Shown here piece by piece: positions 61,323 through 64,000 of a DNA stretch of 64,000 nucleotides; the stretch's first letter is position 1; every line of letters starts with the position of its first letter. Origin of the DNA: JAUWVG01 sp964633715 (GTDB lineage Bacteria > Acidobacteriota > Aminicenantia > Aminicenantales > Aminicenantaceae); the NCBI GenBank assembly GCA_964633715.1, contig CAZWHQ010000021.1:1-64000 (forward strand), given 5' to 3'. The notes beneath the pieces are model-generated. The model ran no database searches. It was not told the origin of the DNA and was given only the letters and a program-made list of their open reading frames with translations. A program made the position numbers and the translations under genes.

Positions 61323-62339
61323 ATGATCAAAGAAGCCATGCTTTTCCGGAAGGAAAAGGATCTAAAAACGACGTGTTTTCTCTGCCAGCACAGATGTTTA
61401 GTTGCTCCGTCTAAATATGGGATTTGTGGAGTTCGACAAAATACCGAAGGTACACTTTTCTCCCATGTCTATGGCGAAGTGATCGCCTCCCATGTCGACC
61501 CTATCGAGAAAAAACCCCTCTTTCATTTCCTGCCCGGATCCCTCTCCTTTTCTATCGCTACTCTTGGATGCAATTTCAGGTGTCCTTTCTGCCAGAACTG
61601 GCAGATTTCCCAAAAGACAAAAAGAGGAGAGGGCTCTTTATTTGAATCGCCTCTGTCTCCAGAGGAAGCTGTTCGTACCGCTCAACGCCATAGATGCCAG
61701 AGCATCTCTTATACATATACAGAACCCACAATTTTTTTTGAATACGCCTACGATACATCTATGCTGGCCAAAAAAAAGGGGATAGCAAATGTTTTTGTGA
61801 CAAATGGCTACATGACGCCCGAAGCTCTGGAGAAAATCCATCCCTGTCTTGATGCCTGCAATGTGGACCTCAAGTCATTTAGAGAGGATTTTTACGCAGA
61901 GATGTGTCAAGCGCATCTTGAACCTGTTCTGGAATCCATTCGTATTATGAAGAGGCTTGGAATCTGGGTAGAGATCACCACCCTGATCCTCCCCGGACAA
62001 AATGACTCTGAGGAAGAACTGACGGATATTGCGGATTTCATTTCTGAGGTCAGCGAAGATATTCCTTGGCACATCAGCCGTTTTCATCCTGATTTTAAGT
62101 ATAAAGACAGCATTCCCACTCCTGTTGAATCTCTTCGAAAAGCATATTCAATAGGGAAAAAGGCGGGACTCCATCACATTTATATCGGAAATGTCTGGGG
62201 AGAATCTGAAAACACCACTTGCCCGCAGTGCAAGAAGGTTCTTATTCACAGGCATGGATTCGATATGCGGAATATAGAAGTGGAGGATTCAAAATGTGTT
62301 TTCTGTGGTTCTCCCATTGCCGGAGTCTTCGATTCCTAG
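61323..62339 (+). CDS. amrS: AmmeMemoRadiSam-type radical SAM enzyme (AmrS)
   Basis: This 338-residue protein has an N-terminal cysteine region (CFLCQHRCLVAPSKYGICGVR), then the radical-SAM cluster motif GCNFRCPFCQNWQISQ near residue 83, and later YTEPTIFFEYAYD, NVDLKSFREDFY and a C-terminal CPQC ... CVFC pair. It belongs to the PflA-like AmrS group. The partner proteins AMMECR1 and Memo are not in the window. The exact reaction is not established to my knowledge. Confidence 0.9.
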   Translation: MIKEAMLFRKEKDLKTTCFLCQHRCLVAPSKYGICGVRQNTEGTLFSHVYGEVIASHVDPIEKKPLFHFLPGSLSFSIATLGCNFRCPFCQNWQISQKTKRGEGSLFESPLSPEEAVRTAQRHRCQSISYTYTEPTIFFEYAYDTSMLAKKKGIANVFVTNGYMTPEALEKIHPCLDACNVDLKSFREDFYAEMCQAHLEPVLESIRIMKRLGIWVEITTLILPGQNDSEEELTDIADFISEVSEDIPWHISRFHPDFKYKDSIPTPVESLRKAYSIGKKAGLHHIYIGNVWGESENTTCPQCKKVLIHRHGFDMRNIEVEDSKCVFCGSPIAGVFDS

Positions 62340-62344
62340 ATGTC

Positions 62345-62767
62345 ATGCGGAAATTTAAGTATCTTCAACATACGGCCGATGCGAAATTTCAGGCTTTTGG
62401 CGAAACTGTAGAAGAGGCGTTTGCCAATGCGGCTTTGGCGATGGTTTCTCTCATGTGGGATCCTGAAAAAATTGAGGGAGAAATCGGACATAAAATCTGG
62501 ATTAGAGGGAATGATGAAAAACAGCTCCTCTTTAATTTCTTGGAAGACATCTTATTCCGGTTGGATTCAATGCTATTTTTTACCAAGAGGACAGAAAAAA
62601 TCCGGATTGGTGAAAAAAATAATCGATTATTTCTTGAAGCCATATTGATAGGAGACATTTATTCTGAAAGGTATGAAACTTTTGGAGAGGTTAAGGCTGT
62701 CACTTATAATGAAATGGAAATAGAAAAGAACCGTATTGTTATGGTTCAGGTTGTGGTCGATATGTAG
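62345..62767 (+). CDS. archease
   Basis: This 140-residue protein shows the archease pattern YLQHTADAKFQAFGETVEEAFANAALAM, the mid-segment LLFNFLEDILFRLDS and the C-terminal AVTYNEMEIEKN. Archease speeds guanylylation and turnover of the RNA ligase RtcB, encoded 7 nt downstream. The start at 62345 begins at the conserved fold; upstream codons lie within amrS. Confidence 0.93.
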   Translation: MRKFKYLQHTADAKFQAFGETVEEAFANAALAMVSLMWDPEKIEGEIGHKIWIRGNDEKQLLFNFLEDILFRLDSMLFFTKRTEKIRIGEKNNRLFLEAILIGDIYSERYETFGEVKAVTYNEMEIEKNRIVMVQVVVDM

Positions 62768-62774
62768 GTTGAAG

Positions 62775-64000
62775 ATGGAAGCAAAAAAAATGGGGGAGTT
62801 TGTCTGGGAGATTCCCAAGCAGGGACGTATGAGAGTCCCGGCTGTGATCTACACATCTTCAAAACTTTTAGAGAGCATAAAGAGAGACAAAACTCTTCTT
62901 CAGGCACAGAATGTCGCCTGTTTGCCCGGAATCCAGAAAAAGGCTTTTGTCATGCCCGATGGACATCAGGGTTATGGATTTCCCATTGGAGGAGTTGCCG
63001 CGTTCGACAGAACGACAGGCGTCATTTCTCCAGGAGGTGTGGGCTACGATATCAACTGTGGTGTAAGGCTTCTTAAAACAGAGTATTTTGAACAGGATGT
63101 CCGGTCAAAACGCAGGGAGCTTTTGGCTGAAATATTTACGGAGATTCCAGCCGGAGTGGGGAGAATAGGCCAAACACGGTTGAATAAAAACAGTTTGTTC
63201 GATGTCTGCCGGAGAGGTGCAGAATGGGCCGTGGACAATGGATATGGAACAAAAGAGGATCTTTTGAGAACCGAAGAGTATGGGCGGATGAAGAGTGCAG
63301 ATCCCGAATTTCTCTCTAAAAGAGCGATAGAAAGGGGAGTTCCCCAACTGGGAACCCTGGGTTCAGGTAATCATTTCTTGGAAATTCAGAAAGTGGATAA
63401 AATTTTTAATCCGGAGGTGGGTCAAACCTTTGGCATCCACTCTAATAATCAAATCCTGGTCATGATTCACTGTGGGAGCCGTGGATTGGGGCACCAAGTG
63501 GCCTCAGATTACATAAGGCTCATGGAGGACAAATTCGGCACAAAAAATTTGCCGGACCGGGAATTGATTTATGCTCCTCTCCATTCCGATTTGGGTTTGC
63601 AGTATTACAAATCCATGAGTTCGGCTGTCAACTTCGCTTTTGTCAACAGGCAGATGATTGCCCATTGGGTACGGAATGTTTTTCGAAGAGTTTTGGGAAG
63701 TTCTGATGGGATGGATCAGGTCTATGATGTCTGCCACAATGTGGCCAAGTTTGAGAACCACAGCATCAATGGGGAGCAAAAGAGTCTGTGTGTGCACAGG
63801 AAAGGGGCTACACGGAGTTTTGGCCCCGGCAGAAAGGAGATCCCGGAAATCTACCGTTCCGCGGGGCAGCCTGTGATTATTCCGGGAAGCATGGGAACAG
63901 CCTCTTATATTCTTGTTGGAACATCTGAAGCGGAAATGTTGAGTTTTGGATCCACCGCTCATGGGGCAGGACGGATGATGTCCAGGCATCAAGCCCTGCG
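62775..64000 (+). CDS. rtcB: RtcB RNA ligase (3' end beyond the window)
   Basis: The first 408 codons are present and the frame is open at the window edge. Family motifs are MPDGHQGYGFPIGGVAAF, SPGGVGYDINCGVRLL (metal cysteine), LGTLGSGNHFLEI, IHCGSRGLGHQVA, VHRKGATRSFGPG, GSMGTASYIL and STAHGAGRMMSR. RtcB seals RNA with 2',3'-cyclic phosphate or 3'-phosphate and 5'-OH ends using GTP. Full RtcB is near 480 residues, so about 70 residues are missing, probably including the guanylylated histidine. It pairs with archease in an RNA-repair unit. Confidence 0.95.
   Translation, partial: MEAKKMGEFVWEIPKQGRMRVPAVIYTSSKLLESIKRDKTLLQAQNVACLPGIQKKAFVMPDGHQGYGFPIGGVAAFDRTTGVISPGGVGYDINCGVRLLKTEYFEQDVRSKRRELLAEIFTEIPAGVGRIGQTRLNKNSLFDVCRRGAEWAVDNGYGTKEDLLRTEEYGRMKSADPEFLSKRAIERGVPQLGTLGSGNHFLEIQKVDKIFNPEVGQTFGIHSNNQILVMIHCGSRGLGHQVASDYIRLMEDKFGTKNLPDRELIYAPLHSDLGLQYYKSMSSAVNFAFVNRQMIAHWVRNVFRRVLGSSDGMDQVYDVCHNVAKFENHSINGEQKSLCVHRKGATRSFGPGRKEIPEIYRSAGQPVIIPGSMGTASYILVGTSEAEMLSFGSTAHGAGRMMSRHQAL

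Noticed and set aside
62219..62344. N-terminal extension of archease
   Set aside because: It overlaps the conserved C-terminal cysteine region of the radical-SAM gene; archease homology starts at 62345.

Overview
The window reads as chromosomal DNA of an anaerobic, diderm (Gram-negative-type) bacterium of moderate GC. Evidence for an outer membrane is a TolC-type channel and a second predicted beta-barrel. Evidence for anaerobic life is a 2-oxoacid:ferredoxin oxidoreductase, a rubrerythrin/rubredoxin chain and a TusA/NifU/NifS-like Fe-S cluster. A heavy load of secreted or cytoplasmic peptidases (M14, M20, C69, S8, S46) plus a Na+/alanine symporter suggests a protein- or peptide-fermenting lifestyle. 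Gene content and gene order resemble Acidobacteriota / Candidatus Aminicenantes-like genomes, but no marker here proves that placement; it is an impression only.

Layout. 1-12.4 kb: a sigma-54 two-component pair divergent from a tightly packed export operon (TolC, four ABC-2 permeases, one ATPase, one NEW3-domain membrane-anchored protein). 12.3-19.6 kb: a LarA-family racemase with an iron-type alcohol dehydrogenase, a PTS-EIIA/zinc-ribbon fusion, an M14 peptidase, a release-factor-like GGQ protein and an M20 hydrolase. 19.6-26 kb: a conserved housekeeping operon on the minus strand (ftsH-folP-cdaA-cdaR-glmM-pdxJ) that links c-di-AMP synthesis to cell-wall precursor synthesis. 26-36.6 kb: tRNA-Ala, more peptidases, Tex, an amidohydrolase and a 29-codon small membrane protein behind a DtxR/IdeR-like operator. 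36.6-46.3 kb (minus strand): recO, mgtE, an AGCS symporter, ntrX-ntrY, a RodZ-like gene, ftsX and ftsE. 46.3-50.4 kb: a small membrane-protein pair flanked by structured intergenic elements, then a diiron protein-rubredoxin-rubredoxin reductase operon. 50.4-64 kb: purA, a sigma-54 activator followed by a 2-oxoacid:ferredoxin oxidoreductase operon with a good -24/-12 promoter, then an Fe-S/sulfur module (nfu, nifS-like, nifU-like, tusA-like, STAS, nadA), rubrerythrin, nth, AmrS-type radical SAM, archease and rtcB (cut by the window end).

Most interesting: (1) two copies, on opposite strands, of an unrecognised structured element (36658-36816 and 47134-47335) that share a 43-nt core (38/43 identical), a second short block, a compensated helix and dissimilar but self-complementary ends, which is what a real RNA structure would leave; (2) a NifS-like protein in which the PLP-binding lysine is replaced by glutamine while the catalytic cysteine is kept, beside a NifU-like scaffold fused to a zinc ribbon; (3) the four-permease/one-ATPase/TolC export operon with a possible C-terminally anchored adaptor; (4) two good sigma-54 promoters next to their probable activators; (5) an iron-regulator-like box in front of a tiny membrane peptide.

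Limits: everything was read by eye. Families are assigned by motif recognition, promoters are consensus matches only, and RNA structures were paired by hand.
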